Shown: positions 10,249 through 18,536 of the stretch, piece after piece
Layout: each line of letters starts with the position of its first letter
Position numbering within the stretch: position 1 is the first letter of the stretch
Source: Candidatus Gastranaerophilales bacterium
GTDB taxonomy: Bacteria; Cyanobacteriota; Vampirovibrionia; Gastranaerophilales; Gastranaerophilaceae
DNA: 64,000 nt
Assembly: GCA_028693235.1 (NCBI GenBank)
Contig: JAQUVW010000001.1
Location: 532,616-596,615, forward strand
Direction of reading: 5' to 3'
Made by a program: the position numbers and the translations under genes
Notes under the pieces: generated by a model
The model's database searches: none
What the model saw: the letters and a program-made list of their open reading frames with translations, nothing else
What the model was told of the DNA's origin: nothing

Positions 10249-10896
10249 ATGTTTACAGGTTTGATAGAAGAAACAGGTTCGTTGAAACAAATCAAAAGTT
10301 CCGCCCAAGGAGCGGAGTTGACGATTTCTGTTTCTTCAAGTTTTCTTGAGGATGTAAAAATTGGCGACAGCATTTCTGTCAATGGGGTTTGTCAAACTGT
10401 TGTTGAATTTGGGCATGACTTTTTTAAGACCGAATTAACAAATGAAACGTTATCAGTTACTGTTTTTTCTGATATTAAAGTTGGCATTTCTTTAAATCTT
10501 GAAAAAGCTCTTTTGCTTACAGAAAGGCTCGGTGGTCATTTTGTTGCAGGACATATTGATTGTAAGGCGAAATTTCTCGGGGCAAAAGTTGATGGATTTT
10601 CTGAAATCTTAACTTTTAATATTGATGAATCTTGCAAAAAATACCTGATTCATAAAGGCAGTATCGCTATAAATGGTGTTAGTCTTACTATATCAGAGGT
10701 TAAAGATTCTGAATTCTCAGTAGCTACAATTCCCTTAACTTTGAAACATACAAATTTGAAAACTCTTTCAAAAGGCGATTACGTCAATATTGAAGTTGAT
10801 ATGCTATCTAAATATGTTGAAAAATTTTTGTTATTGAAGAATAATAGTGCTACAATAATTGATGAAAACTTGTTGAAAGAGAATGGCTTTTTATAA
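10249..10896 (+). CDS. ribE: Riboflavin synthase alpha chain
   Basis: 215 residues. Dismutates two 6,7-dimethyl-8-ribityllumazines to riboflavin. The two tandem lumazine-binding domains are seen as MFTGLIEETG with SVNGVCQTV, and GHFVAGHID with AINGVSLTI. The start is ATG at 10249 (family start MFTGL); the frame is open further upstream but that would add a hydrophobic extension lacking similarity. No Shine-Dalgarno site exists. A -10-like TACATT ends six bases before the ATG, so the mRNA may be leaderless. The stop overlaps the ribBA start as TAATG. Confidence 0.93.
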   Translation: MFTGLIEETGSLKQIKSSAQGAELTISVSSSFLEDVKIGDSISVNGVCQTVVEFGHDFFKTELTNETLSVTVFSDIKVGISLNLEKALLLTERLGGHFVAGHIDCKAKFLGAKVDGFSEILTFNIDESCKKYLIHKGSIAINGVSLTISEVKDSEFSVATIPLTLKHTNLKTLSKGDYVNIEVDMLSKYVEKFLLLKNNSATIIDENLLKENGFL

Positions 10897-12122
10897 TGTC
10901 CGAAAATAAAGATATACTTGAATTTAATACTATAGTTGAAGCTATTGAAGATTTGAAAAACGGCAAAATGATTATTGTTGCTGATGATGAAAATCGTGAA
11001 AATGAAGGTGATATAATAATTGCTGCAGACAAAATTACTCCGGAAGGCATAAACTTTATGGTTTCTAATTGTAGAGGGCTGGTTTGTCTTGCGATGACTC
11101 CTGTAAAAGCTTCTGCTATTGGGCTTTCACCTATGGTACAAAACAATACGGATATTAAAAAAACAGCTTTTACTCAAAGTATTGACGCTGACCAAAAATA
11201 TGGCATAACAACCGGTATATCTGCTTTTGATAGGGCTAAAACCATTGAGGTCGCTATCTCTAATGATACTGTTGCAAAAGATTTGAGAAGACCCGGACAT
11301 GTATTCCCTCTTATAGCTAAAAAAGGTGGCGTTTTGGAGCGTGTAGGTCATACAGAGGCTGCTGTCGATTTAACAAGGCTTGCCGGGCTTACTCCTTCAG
11401 GTGTTATATGCGAAATCATGAACGAAGACGGTTCTATGGCTCGCCGTGACGATTTGTTTGCGTTCGCTAAAAAACATGGCATTAAATTTGTAACCGTTGA
11501 ACAACTCATAAAATATCGTTTGACTAATGAAAAATTCGTTACTCGTGAAGCTGTTGCTAATTTACCAACAGAGTTCGGTGATTTTAAGATTTACGGCTAT
11601 GTCAATAATTTGAACGGAAAAGAACAAGTGGCATTAGTCAAAGATGACGGCTCAGACAAAATTCCATTGGTTAGAGTCCATAGTGAATGTTTAACCGGTG
11701 ACATATTCCACAGCTTGCGTTGTGACTGCCAAAGCCAGTTAGAAGCTGCCCTAAAAGCTGTAGATAAATACGGAAAAGGTGCTGTTGTCTACATGCGTGG
11801 GCATGAGGGTCGAGGAATCGGGCTTGTTAACAAAATTAAAGCTTATAATTTACAAGAAAAAGGGCAAGATACAGTTGAAGCTAATGTTTCTCTTGGCTTT
11901 GAACCTGATTTGAGAAATTATGGCGTTGGGGCTCAAATTTTGATAGATTTGGGTTATACTAAATTTAAGCTTATTACGAATAATCCTAAAAAAATTATCG
12001 GATTAAAAGGTTATGGCTTGGAAGTCGCTGAAAGAGTTGCTTTGACTCCAGAGCTTAATAAATACAATGAAAAATACATAAAAACAAAAGCAACAAAAAT
12101 GCATCATTTGATAAAATTTTAA
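10896..12122 (+). CDS. ribBA: Bifunctional DHBP synthase / GTP cyclohydrolase II
   Basis: 408 residues, usual length. The N-terminal half (to about 205) makes 3,4-dihydroxy-2-butanone 4-phosphate: DDENRENEGD and RPGHVFPL with GGVLERVGHTEAA. The C-terminal half opens GTP for riboflavin: RVHSECLTGD with the zinc cysteines in CLTGDIFHSLRCDC, then MRGHEGRGIGL and the C-terminal NNPKKI. Both catalytic sets look intact. It overlaps ribE by one base and is followed after 14 bases by an acetyltransferase gene. ribD and ribH, needed to complete the pathway, are elsewhere. Confidence 0.96.
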   Translation: MSENKDILEFNTIVEAIEDLKNGKMIIVADDENRENEGDIIIAADKITPEGINFMVSNCRGLVCLAMTPVKASAIGLSPMVQNNTDIKKTAFTQSIDADQKYGITTGISAFDRAKTIEVAISNDTVAKDLRRPGHVFPLIAKKGGVLERVGHTEAAVDLTRLAGLTPSGVICEIMNEDGSMARRDDLFAFAKKHGIKFVTVEQLIKYRLTNEKFVTREAVANLPTEFGDFKIYGYVNNLNGKEQVALVKDDGSDKIPLVRVHSECLTGDIFHSLRCDCQSQLEAALKAVDKYGKGAVVYMRGHEGRGIGLVNKIKAYNLQEKGQDTVEANVSLGFEPDLRNYGVGAQILIDLGYTKFKLITNNPKKIIGLKGYGLEVAERVALTPELNKYNEKYIKTKATKMHHLIKF

Positions 12123-12136
12123 TTACGGAGAAATTT

Positions 12137-13126
12137 ATGGCAAATATCATGATTTATACTGTTGAACCTTATTCTGACAAATTTTACAGAACATTTGCCG
12201 GTGTTTATAATGATTTTAAATCAAAAGCTGTTTCAGAATATTTATTCGAGCTTGAACCTCTTGATTATGATGATTTTGTCAAATATGTGAAAGATGAATT
12301 AATCCAATGTTTGATTTTGTTTGAAGATAATATTCCTACTGCTTTTTTGGCTTATACGACTGTTATTTCTGAATCTGTTGAGCTTAATATTATTCATACT
12401 ATAAATGATGAAAATGCTAATCACAAAAGAAGATTGTTGATTGAAAAGTTCTTGGAAGTGACAAGAGATGTTATTACACAAAAAGTTGTTACATATCCAT
12501 TGCTTGGTAAACAAGCTGATTTTGTAAGAGAAATTACACATTATAATTTCCATTTGGTAGGGCATTCTGTCGTCAGATTTGCCTTAAACAATATTGGTAG
12601 CATAAAAATATTAAAAAATGTCCAACTCCCCACACTGGATAATCAATTGACTATCGCTGATTGGGATTTGAGCTATTTTGACAGAGCTGTTGAAGTCATT
12701 CACAATGCTTTTAAAGACCGTTCTGATGCTCTTTTTGATACCAGATTTAAGTCTATAAGCGGGACTCGTGACATTATTGAAAAAATTACCTCCAGTATTT
12801 ACGGCGAATTCCTTGCAAAAGAAACGAAAGTGTTGCTCTACAAAGATAAACCAGTTGGCTTCTGCTTTGCAAATTTAACAAATGCAAAAATCGGAAATAT
12901 TCCATTAGTTGCTGTTGACAAAAAATTTAGAGGTAGAGGCTACAGTAAAATATTGTTGCACTCTTGTTTAGACAACATTGTTTGCTCTGCAATGAATCAA
13001 GGTCTGCCTCTTGTTGAAGTTAACGCTTCTGTTGACACAGAAAACTACCCTGCTATTAAAATGTATCGGGCAGTCGGCTTCAAGGAAGATTATACTTATC
13101 CTCAAGCCTTTAGACCCGCAGGTTAA
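12137..13126 (+). CDS. Tandem GNAT-like acetyltransferase
   Basis: 329 residues. The C-terminal half holds a clear GNAT acetyl-CoA motif A, PLVAVDKKFRGRGYSKILL, and the motif B end NYPAIKMYRAVGFKE. The N-terminal half (about 1-150) has the outline of a second, degenerate GNAT domain, as in mycothiol-synthase-type double-domain proteins. The acceptor is unknown. ATG at 12137 follows ACGGAG. Being 14 bases behind ribBA suggests cotranscription, but nothing ties the activity to flavins. The last four bases overlap the convergent small gene. Confidence 0.75.
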   Translation: MANIMIYTVEPYSDKFYRTFAGVYNDFKSKAVSEYLFELEPLDYDDFVKYVKDELIQCLILFEDNIPTAFLAYTTVISESVELNIIHTINDENANHKRRLLIEKFLEVTRDVITQKVVTYPLLGKQADFVREITHYNFHLVGHSVVRFALNNIGSIKILKNVQLPTLDNQLTIADWDLSYFDRAVEVIHNAFKDRSDALFDTRFKSISGTRDIIEKITSSIYGEFLAKETKVLLYKDKPVGFCFANLTNAKIGNIPLVAVDKKFRGRGYSKILLHSCLDNIVCSAMNQGLPLVEVNASVDTENYPAIKMYRAVGFKEDYTYPQAFRPAG

Positions 13127-13326
13127 TTGTTGCTCAGCACCAGTCTGAATGTTGCAAGATTCTTTATCGATAGCAATCGATGCTTGATTTCTTGTGACTG
13201 TGTTATGTCAAAAATTCTTATTATTCTTTGAATTTCTTCCCTATTTTTTCTGTCCGACAAATCATAGACGTTCTTCTCCGGATCTGCAATAACCCCCGTC
13301 AATGTGTTTAATTCTCGTTCGTTCAT
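13123..13326 (-). CDS. Small unknown protein, 67 aa
   Basis: 67 residues, charged and helix-rich, no signal peptide or membrane segment (MNERELNTLTGVIADPEKN at the start, ending LATFRLVLSNN). I do not recognise it. The ATG at 13326 is preferred to a GTG nine bases upstream because AGGTGA lies five bases before the ATG. The gap upstream (13327-13565) includes a hairpin ATAGC/GCTAT near 13416-13430. It overlaps the GNAT gene end by four bases. Confidence 0.5.
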   Translation of the reverse strand: MNERELNTLTGVIADPEKNVYDLSDRKNREEIQRIIRIFDITQSQEIKHRLLSIKNLATFRLVLSNN

Positions 13327-13565
13327 TTTCCTCACCTAGATAATTATGTATGTATAACTGAGCCCATTTTGCATTTGCAATGGTGCCCTTTTCTCACTTT
13401 TTGGAAAGAGTTTGTTATAGCTGTTTGCTATCAGTTTCTCTCGAAATCTAAATGTGATATTTTGACCTCGTGTATATATAAAGTATTTTTTATTTCAATA
13501 ATTGCCTTTTTGTAAAATTAATATTAACATTGTCTTTAAAGAACTTTATATTTGGAGGAAACGCT

Positions 13566-14018
13566 ATGATAGTTGATAATATAGAAAATTTTGAAATGTA
13601 TATTTCTTTAAATGATAAATTCGAAACAGTTAAACAATTTATATCCGAGCATGATTTGTCTACTATGGAGCCGAAAAGATATTATATAGATGAAGAGAAT
13701 TTGTATGTGAATATTGAAGAATATGTTACAAAACAAGACTCAAGTTCTAAACCTGAGTCACATAAAAAATATATTGATATCCAGATGGTGATTGAGGGTG
13801 AGGAGCTTATCGGGTATTCTGACGTTAAAAAATGCAGCCAATATACATTTTATGATGATAAAAAAGATATTGAATTTTTAAATGGTGACGTTGATTTTGT
13901 AAAAGCTGATAATACAAACTTTTTTATATTCTTTCCCTCTGACGCTCACAAGCCTTCAATTGCTGTGAACGAGCTAGGCTCAAAAGTCAAAAAAGCAGTT
14001 TTTAAAATAAAAATCTAA
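13566..14018 (+). CDS. YhcH/YjgK/YiaL (DUF386) family protein
   Basis: 150 residues, family length. This cupin-like family includes EbgC and YhcH, linked to handling of sugar anomers such as N-acyl sugars. Diagnostic pieces are [24 protein letters not shown] and the C-terminal [13 protein letters not shown], supplying the conserved metal-site histidines. The ATG at 13566 is chosen because GGAGGAA (13553-13559) lies at ideal distance; a longer TTG start at 13530 has no ribosome site. A promoter TTGCCT (13502-13507), 17 bases, TAACAT (13525-13530) fits. Its last four bases overlap convergent ruvB. Confidence 0.82.
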   Translation: MIVDNIENFEMYISLNDKFETVKQFISEHDLSTMEPKRYYIDEENLYVNIEEYVTKQDSSSKPESHKKYIDIQMVIEGEELIGYSDVKKCSQYTFYDDKKDIEFLNGDVDFVKADNTNFFIFFPSDAHKPSIAVNELGSKVKKAVFKIKI

Positions 14019-15085
14019 TTTCCTTCTTCAAAAAAAGAATGTTGCAATGAAATGTTTTTGTACCCCAAACATTTACAGGCAAAAGGTGTGATTTTGCGTC
14101 CTCTTGGTGTTCGTTGAATAAAGCCTTCTTGTAAAAGGTATGGTTCATAAACATCTTCAATAGTTTTTGAGTCTTCGCCGAGTGCTGCAGCCAGTGTCTC
14201 TAGCCCTACAGGACCGCCTGCATATTTCTCGACAATCAATGACATTAGGGCTCTATCAGTGTTATCTAGCCCGTATTTATCTATTTTCAAAGTGTCGAGA
14301 GCTTCGTTTGAAATATCCTCTGCGATTATGCCGTCAGCTTTGACAAGTGCAAAGTCGCTAACCCTTTTTACAAGCCTGTTTGCAATACGTGGAGTTCCTC
14401 TTGAGCGTCTAGCGATTGCTGTTGCTCCTGAGTCTGTTATTTCTATATTTAGGATTTTCCCTGTTCTTAAAACTACCTGTTTTAATTCTTCAAGGGTATA
14501 AAATTCGAGCCTGTGTATAATGCCAAATCTGTCCCTTAATGGGCCAGAAAGCGAACCTGCTTTAGTTGTAGCACCGATGAGAGTGAATTTCGGGACAGGA
14601 ACTCTTAATGTTTTTACAGTTTGAGCTTTGCCTGTTGTCATATCAAGGCAAAAATCTTCCATCGCAGAATATAAAATTTCTTCCGCAACTTTATTTAAAC
14701 GATGAATTTCGTCAATAAACAAGACTTCTCCACCTTTTAATGACATCAAGATTCCGATAATATCCCTCGGTCTTTCAAGAGCAGGAGCCGATGTTATTTT
14801 TATTTGTGAGTCCATTTCATTTGCGATAACGCTTGCCAGAGTGGTTTTCCCAAGTCCTGGTGGACCATAAAAAAGTAAATGGTCTAAAGGAAGCTCGCGT
14901 TTTTTAGCAGCCTGAATAGATATTTTTAAAGTGGATTTTAAAGAGCTTTGACCTATATAATCATCGAAAGTTTTTGGACGAATATTATTTTCAAATGACA
15001 TGTCAAAATCAGTTTGTTGAGAAGTTACTTCTTCTCTTGGAACTGATTTTGACTGTTTCTTTTCGTCATCTGAAAATATTGCCAA
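14015..15085 (-). CDS. ruvB: Holliday junction branch-migration ATPase RuvB
   Basis: 356 residues. Hexameric AAA+ motor that drives branch migration with RuvA. Walker [10 protein letters not shown] at about 74-82, Walker [11 protein letters not shown] at 121-130, sensor and arginine-finger region [18 protein letters not shown], and C-terminal winged helix with [16 protein letters not shown] and RTPRGRKIT. The start is TTG at 15085 with AAGGA nine bases before; the next ATG is at residue 29, inside the conserved N-terminal region. It follows an ion-transporter gene by 29 bases. ruvA and ruvC are not in the window. Confidence 0.96.
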   Translation of the reverse strand: MAIFSDDEKKQSKSVPREEVTSQQTDFDMSFENNIRPKTFDDYIGQSSLKSTLKISIQAAKKRELPLDHLLFYGPPGLGKTTLASVIANEMDSQIKITSAPALERPRDIIGILMSLKGGEVLFIDEIHRLNKVAEEILYSAMEDFCLDMTTGKAQTVKTLRVPVPKFTLIGATTKAGSLSGPLRDRFGIIHRLEFYTLEELKQVVLRTGKILNIEITDSGATAIARRSRGTPRIANRLVKRVSDFALVKADGIIAEDISNEALDTLKIDKYGLDNTDRALMSLIVEKYAGGPVGLETLAAALGEDSKTIEDVYEPYLLQEGFIQRTPRGRKITPFACKCLGYKNISLQHSFFEEGN

Positions 15086-15114
15086 TGCTAATATCCTTTG
15101 TTTTTCTTAAATTG

Positions 15115-16440
15115 TTAATGAATTAAAAATCTAAAATAAATATAGATTGAGCTTAATACTAAAGACATAAACGTAATAATAACGCCGTATTTTAAAAATC
15201 TCATAAATGAAATCGGGCAATTATGTTTAGCCGCAGTTTCTGAAACAATTACGTTAGCCGCAGCTCCTATAATAGTCATGTTGCCTCCAAGACATGCTCC
15301 GAGTGATAAGCACCACCATAGAGGGTGAGCATAGTGAACTCCTTCTACAAGTTGGATTTGATAAATTAAAGGTGCCATTGTCGCAGTGTAAGGAATATTG
15401 TCAATTATACCTGATAAAATTCCTGATGCCCATAAAATCAACATCGCTGTAGCTGTTTCACTTCCGTGGGTTACATCTAAAACCCATTGAGCAATAAGCT
15501 TTATGCCTCCAGAAGCTTCAAGTCCGCCGATTATTGTGAATAAGCCGATGAAAAAGAAAATAGTATTCCATTCAACGTGCGGCAATATTTCTTCAGGTTT
15601 TTCAAATATGAGTAGCACACTTGCACCAAGCATTGCAATTAAATATGTTTCGATATGGGTAATATCGTGAGTTACAAAGCCCAAGATTACTAAACCCAAA
15701 ACAATCAATGAACGAATCATAAGAGCTTTGTCTGTAATTGTGCATGAATTATCAAGAGTAGCAACTCTTTGCATATTTTCGTGTGCAGTTTTTAGTTGTT
15801 TTCTGAATATAAACGCCATGATTGCTATTGCACAGATAAGTATTACTGACACAATTCCTGTCAATTCATTTAAAAATGTCATAAATGAAAAACCGGCTTT
15901 ACTACCGATAATGATATTCGGAGGGTCACCGATTAATGTAGAAGTGCCTCCTATATTAGATGCCAAAACTTCTGTTATTAAGAACGGAATTGCATCAAGT
16001 TCAAGTTCTTTGGCTATTACAAATGTGACAGGCATAATCAATATAACAGTCGTTACGTTATCCAAAAATGCAGAAGCAACTGCAGTAAATAATGCTAATG
16101 CAATCAAAACCCATATTGGGTAACCTTTTGTCAGCTTTAAAAGCTCTATTGCTATCCAATTAAATACTCCGCTTCTTGCTGAAATATGTACAATAATCAT
16201 CATGCTTATTAGCAAAAATACAACATTGAAGTCGACAAAATTTATAAAATACAATGGGTTTATTCCGTCATGACCTTTGTGTTGAGATACAAGCCCCAAT
16301 AATATAGTGGCACTTGCTCCGAGTAATGCTACTGTAACTTTTGAAATTTTCTCAAGGGCAATAAATATATAGGCTATGATTAATATCAAGCCAGATAGCA
16401 ATATTGCATTCTGAGATACAAATGAGTGTATCGCTTCCAT
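15115..16440 (-). CDS. ArsB/NhaD (SLC13-like) ion transporter
   Basis: 441 residues with about eleven membrane segments. The motifs FLDNVTTVILIMPV and ASNIGGTSTLIGDPPNIIIG, repeated in the second half as IIDNIPYTATMAPLI and GGNMTIIGAAANVIV, are the paired hairpin signatures of the ion-transporter superfamily (ArsB, NhaD, P protein, YbiR). It likely moves an anion or sodium across the inner membrane; the ion cannot be read from sequence. ATG at 16440 follows GAGGAGA. ruvB is 29 bases downstream, probably cotranscribed without functional link. Confidence 0.85.
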   Translation of the reverse strand: MEAIHSFVSQNAILLSGLILIIAYIFIALEKISKVTVALLGASATILLGLVSQHKGHDGINPLYFINFVDFNVVFLLISMMIIVHISARSGVFNWIAIELLKLTKGYPIWVLIALALFTAVASAFLDNVTTVILIMPVTFVIAKELELDAIPFLITEVLASNIGGTSTLIGDPPNIIIGSKAGFSFMTFLNELTGIVSVILICAIAIMAFIFRKQLKTAHENMQRVATLDNSCTITDKALMIRSLIVLGLVILGFVTHDITHIETYLIAMLGASVLLIFEKPEEILPHVEWNTIFFFIGLFTIIGGLEASGGIKLIAQWVLDVTHGSETATAMLILWASGILSGIIDNIPYTATMAPLIYQIQLVEGVHYAHPLWWCLSLGACLGGNMTIIGAAANVIVSETAAKHNCPISFMRFLKYGVIITFMSLVLSSIYIYFRFLIH

Positions 16441-16621
16441 ATTCTCTCCTCTTAAATCTTATTTTTCAATTCTAACCCAGACAAAAACTCAAGTAAAGGT
16501 GTTCTAAATCCATTGTTTTTTTAATAAATTTTTTTGTAGCAAAAATAAATATTTGAAATATAATAACTCTAGAATTAGTAAAAAATGGTAAAATCGTTAC
16601 ATCATATAAAGGAACATTAGT

Positions 16622-18067
16622 ATGTCTAAAATTAAACGTGCAAAAACAAAAATCGTTGCCACATTGGGACCAAGCACCGATGAGGAAGGTATTGTTGAAC
16701 AATTAATTATGGCCGGTGCCACCATGTTCAGAATTAATACTTCTCATCAATCTGCTGAAATCCATGCTAAAAGAATTGCTTCTGTAAGAGAAGCTTCTAA
16801 AAAACTTAAAAATTTTAATCCGGTTTTAGTTGATTTACAAGGACCAAAAATAAGAGTCGGTAATCTTTTGGAACCAGTTTCTTTACAAGAAGGGCAAATT
16901 CTCGTTCTTGAGGCTGCTCTCGACCAAACTGATAAAAGTATTATTCCTGTTGATTACAAAGGAATTGCTAATGATGTCAAATCAGGTGATAAAATACTTT
17001 TAGATGATGGCAAAATTGAACTTGAAGTTATAAAAGTTGAAGGAACAAAAGTTACGGCAAAGGTTGTATATGGTGAGCTTTTGAAATCAAGAAAAGGCTT
17101 AAATCTACCCGGTTCTACAGCAAGCTTGGACGCCGTTACTGAAAGAGATGTAGAGTTTATCAAATTTGCGATTGAGCAAAATGCAGATTATATCGCTTTA
17201 TCTTTTGTGAGAGAAGCGTCTGATATATTACTTGCAAAAAAATATATAAAAGAGTTCGGCGGATTTATTCCTGTTATTGCTAAAATAGAAAAGCCGCAAG
17301 CTGTTGAAAACCTAGACGCAATTATGGATGCTGCTGATGGTATAATGGTTGCTCGTGGCGATTTGGGGATTGAAATGTCGCCTGAAGAAGTTCCGATTGC
17401 TCAAAAAATTATTATCGACAAAGCAATTAGAGCAAGAAAAGTTTGTATTGTTGCAACTCAAATGCTTGAATCAATGATGGAAGAACCCATTCCAACGAGA
17501 GCTGAAGCTAGTGATGTTGCTAATGCTATTTTGGACGGAACTGATGCTGTTATGCTTTCAGGAGAAACTGCTTCCGGTAAACATCCTGTTGAAGCTGTTA
17601 AAATGATGAGAACAATTGCCGACAGAGTCGAAAATTGCGATTTCTGTCTTTCTAATCTTGATTTGGAAATTAATGATAAATATGAAATTTCTCCCCAAGC
17701 AATTGCAAATGCTGCCGTTAAAATGGCTCAAGACTTACATGCGAAAGCCATACTAGCTTTTACACACACCGGATATACTCCTAGGTTGCTTGCCAAACTC
17801 AGACCAAGCGTGCCTTTGATTGCAATTTCTGATTTGGAAACTACTTGTCGCCGTTTGAATTTGTTTTGGGATATATATGCTTTCCAAAAAGATTGGGATA
17901 CTGTTTTGAATGCTGAATTGTTAAACAAAATTGATGAATATATTTATGAAAATACAGAATTCAAAAAAGATGAAAGAATTATTATTGTCGGTTCAATTCC
18001 AAAATTGATTACCGGTAGAACCAATTTTATAAGAGTTCATAGAATCGGTGCTCCAACAGAAAGATAA
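16622..18067 (+). CDS. pyk: Pyruvate kinase
   Basis: 481 residues. Last step of glycolysis, phosphoenolpyruvate plus ADP to pyruvate plus ATP. Motifs: KTKIVATLGPST, NTSHQS (in place of the usual N-x-SHG), VDLQGPKIRVG, IAKIEKPQAVEN with the catalytic Lys, MVARGDLGIE, and MLSGETASGKHPVEAV. The C-terminal allosteric domain is present, but no PEP-utiliser extension domain, as found in some firmicute and cyanobacterial enzymes. ATG at 16622 follows AAGGAA; an extended -10 TGGTAAAAT sits at 16586-16594. Ends at a shared terminator. Confidence 0.96.
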   Translation: MSKIKRAKTKIVATLGPSTDEEGIVEQLIMAGATMFRINTSHQSAEIHAKRIASVREASKKLKNFNPVLVDLQGPKIRVGNLLEPVSLQEGQILVLEAALDQTDKSIIPVDYKGIANDVKSGDKILLDDGKIELEVIKVEGTKVTAKVVYGELLKSRKGLNLPGSTASLDAVTERDVEFIKFAIEQNADYIALSFVREASDILLAKKYIKEFGGFIPVIAKIEKPQAVENLDAIMDAADGIMVARGDLGIEMSPEEVPIAQKIIIDKAIRARKVCIVATQMLESMMEEPIPTRAEASDVANAILDGTDAVMLSGETASGKHPVEAVKMMRTIADRVENCDFCLSNLDLEINDKYEISPQAIANAAVKMAQDLHAKAILAFTHTGYTPRLLAKLRPSVPLIAISDLETTCRRLNLFWDIYAFQKDWDTVLNAELLNKIDEYIYENTEFKKDERIIIVGSIPKLITGRTNFIRVHRIGAPTER

Positions 18068-18094
18068 ATATAAATAATATTCAAAAGTAATATT

Positions 18095-18120
18095 TAAAGC
18101 ACTTCTGATAAGGAGTGCTT
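18095..18120. terminator. Bidirectional terminator after pyk
   Basis: Stem AAAGCACTTC (18095-18104) with GGAGTGCTTT (18111-18120), one G-T pair, loop TGATAA, between the convergent pyk gene and the small exported-protein gene whose stop touches its last base. Confidence 0.75.
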
Positions 18121-18536
18121 TAATTTATTGGTAATTGTAGTTTTGAGTTGGCGTTTTGGTCGATGTAACTGTATATGTTTTCAATTAACTGAGGTTGAAA
18201 ATCATATTCGTTGTCCGTTGGTAAAATTCTTATAAATGTATTTTGATTATCTATTTGCGAAACAATAACTAAAAATTCATCGTCTTCGGCTTTGAATAAA
18301 ATGCTTCCAGCCTTGTATTCTATTTCTTTGACTTCGTATTGATTTTTAGTTAAAGCGGCTAAGGTTATGAAAAATAAGTCCTCTGGTTTGATTTGGTATT
18401 TTTTTATACAGTCAAGGTAGGTCAAAAATGTTTTGTTATATTTTTCAGGTTTTATTTTTTCGGTTTTTGCAGGTGTTATTTGGGCTGTAAAAAATAGGAA
18501 GAATATCAATAAAAATATCTTTAAATTTTTTATCAT
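18120..18536 (-). CDS. Small exported protein of unknown function
   Basis: 138 residues. The N-terminus is a signal peptide (Lys-rich start, then a Phe/Leu core, cleavage near TPA-K at about residue 23). The mature part has alternating helix/strand character with EYKAGSILFKAEDDEFLVIVSQIDN, resembling a small alpha/beta sensor-like domain, but I do not recognise a family. Its ATG overlaps the polA TAA by one base (TAATG on the minus strand), so it is translated in tandem with polA; the association is probably transcriptional rather than functional. Confidence 0.65.
   Translation of the reverse strand: MIKNLKIFLLIFFLFFTAQITPAKTEKIKPEKYNKTFLTYLDCIKKYQIKPEDLFFITLAALTKNQYEVKEIEYKAGSILFKAEDDEFLVIVSQIDNQNTFIRILPTDNEYDFQPQLIENIYSYIDQNANSKLQLPIN

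Noticed and set aside
13360-13400. Imperfect inverted repeat around GCCCATTTTGCATTTGCAATGG
   Set aside because: Arms pair only partly and do not sit near a gene end or clear promoter; not reported as a feature.
13530-13565. TTG start for the YhcH family gene
   Set aside because: No ribosome site; GGAGGAA fits the ATG at 13566.
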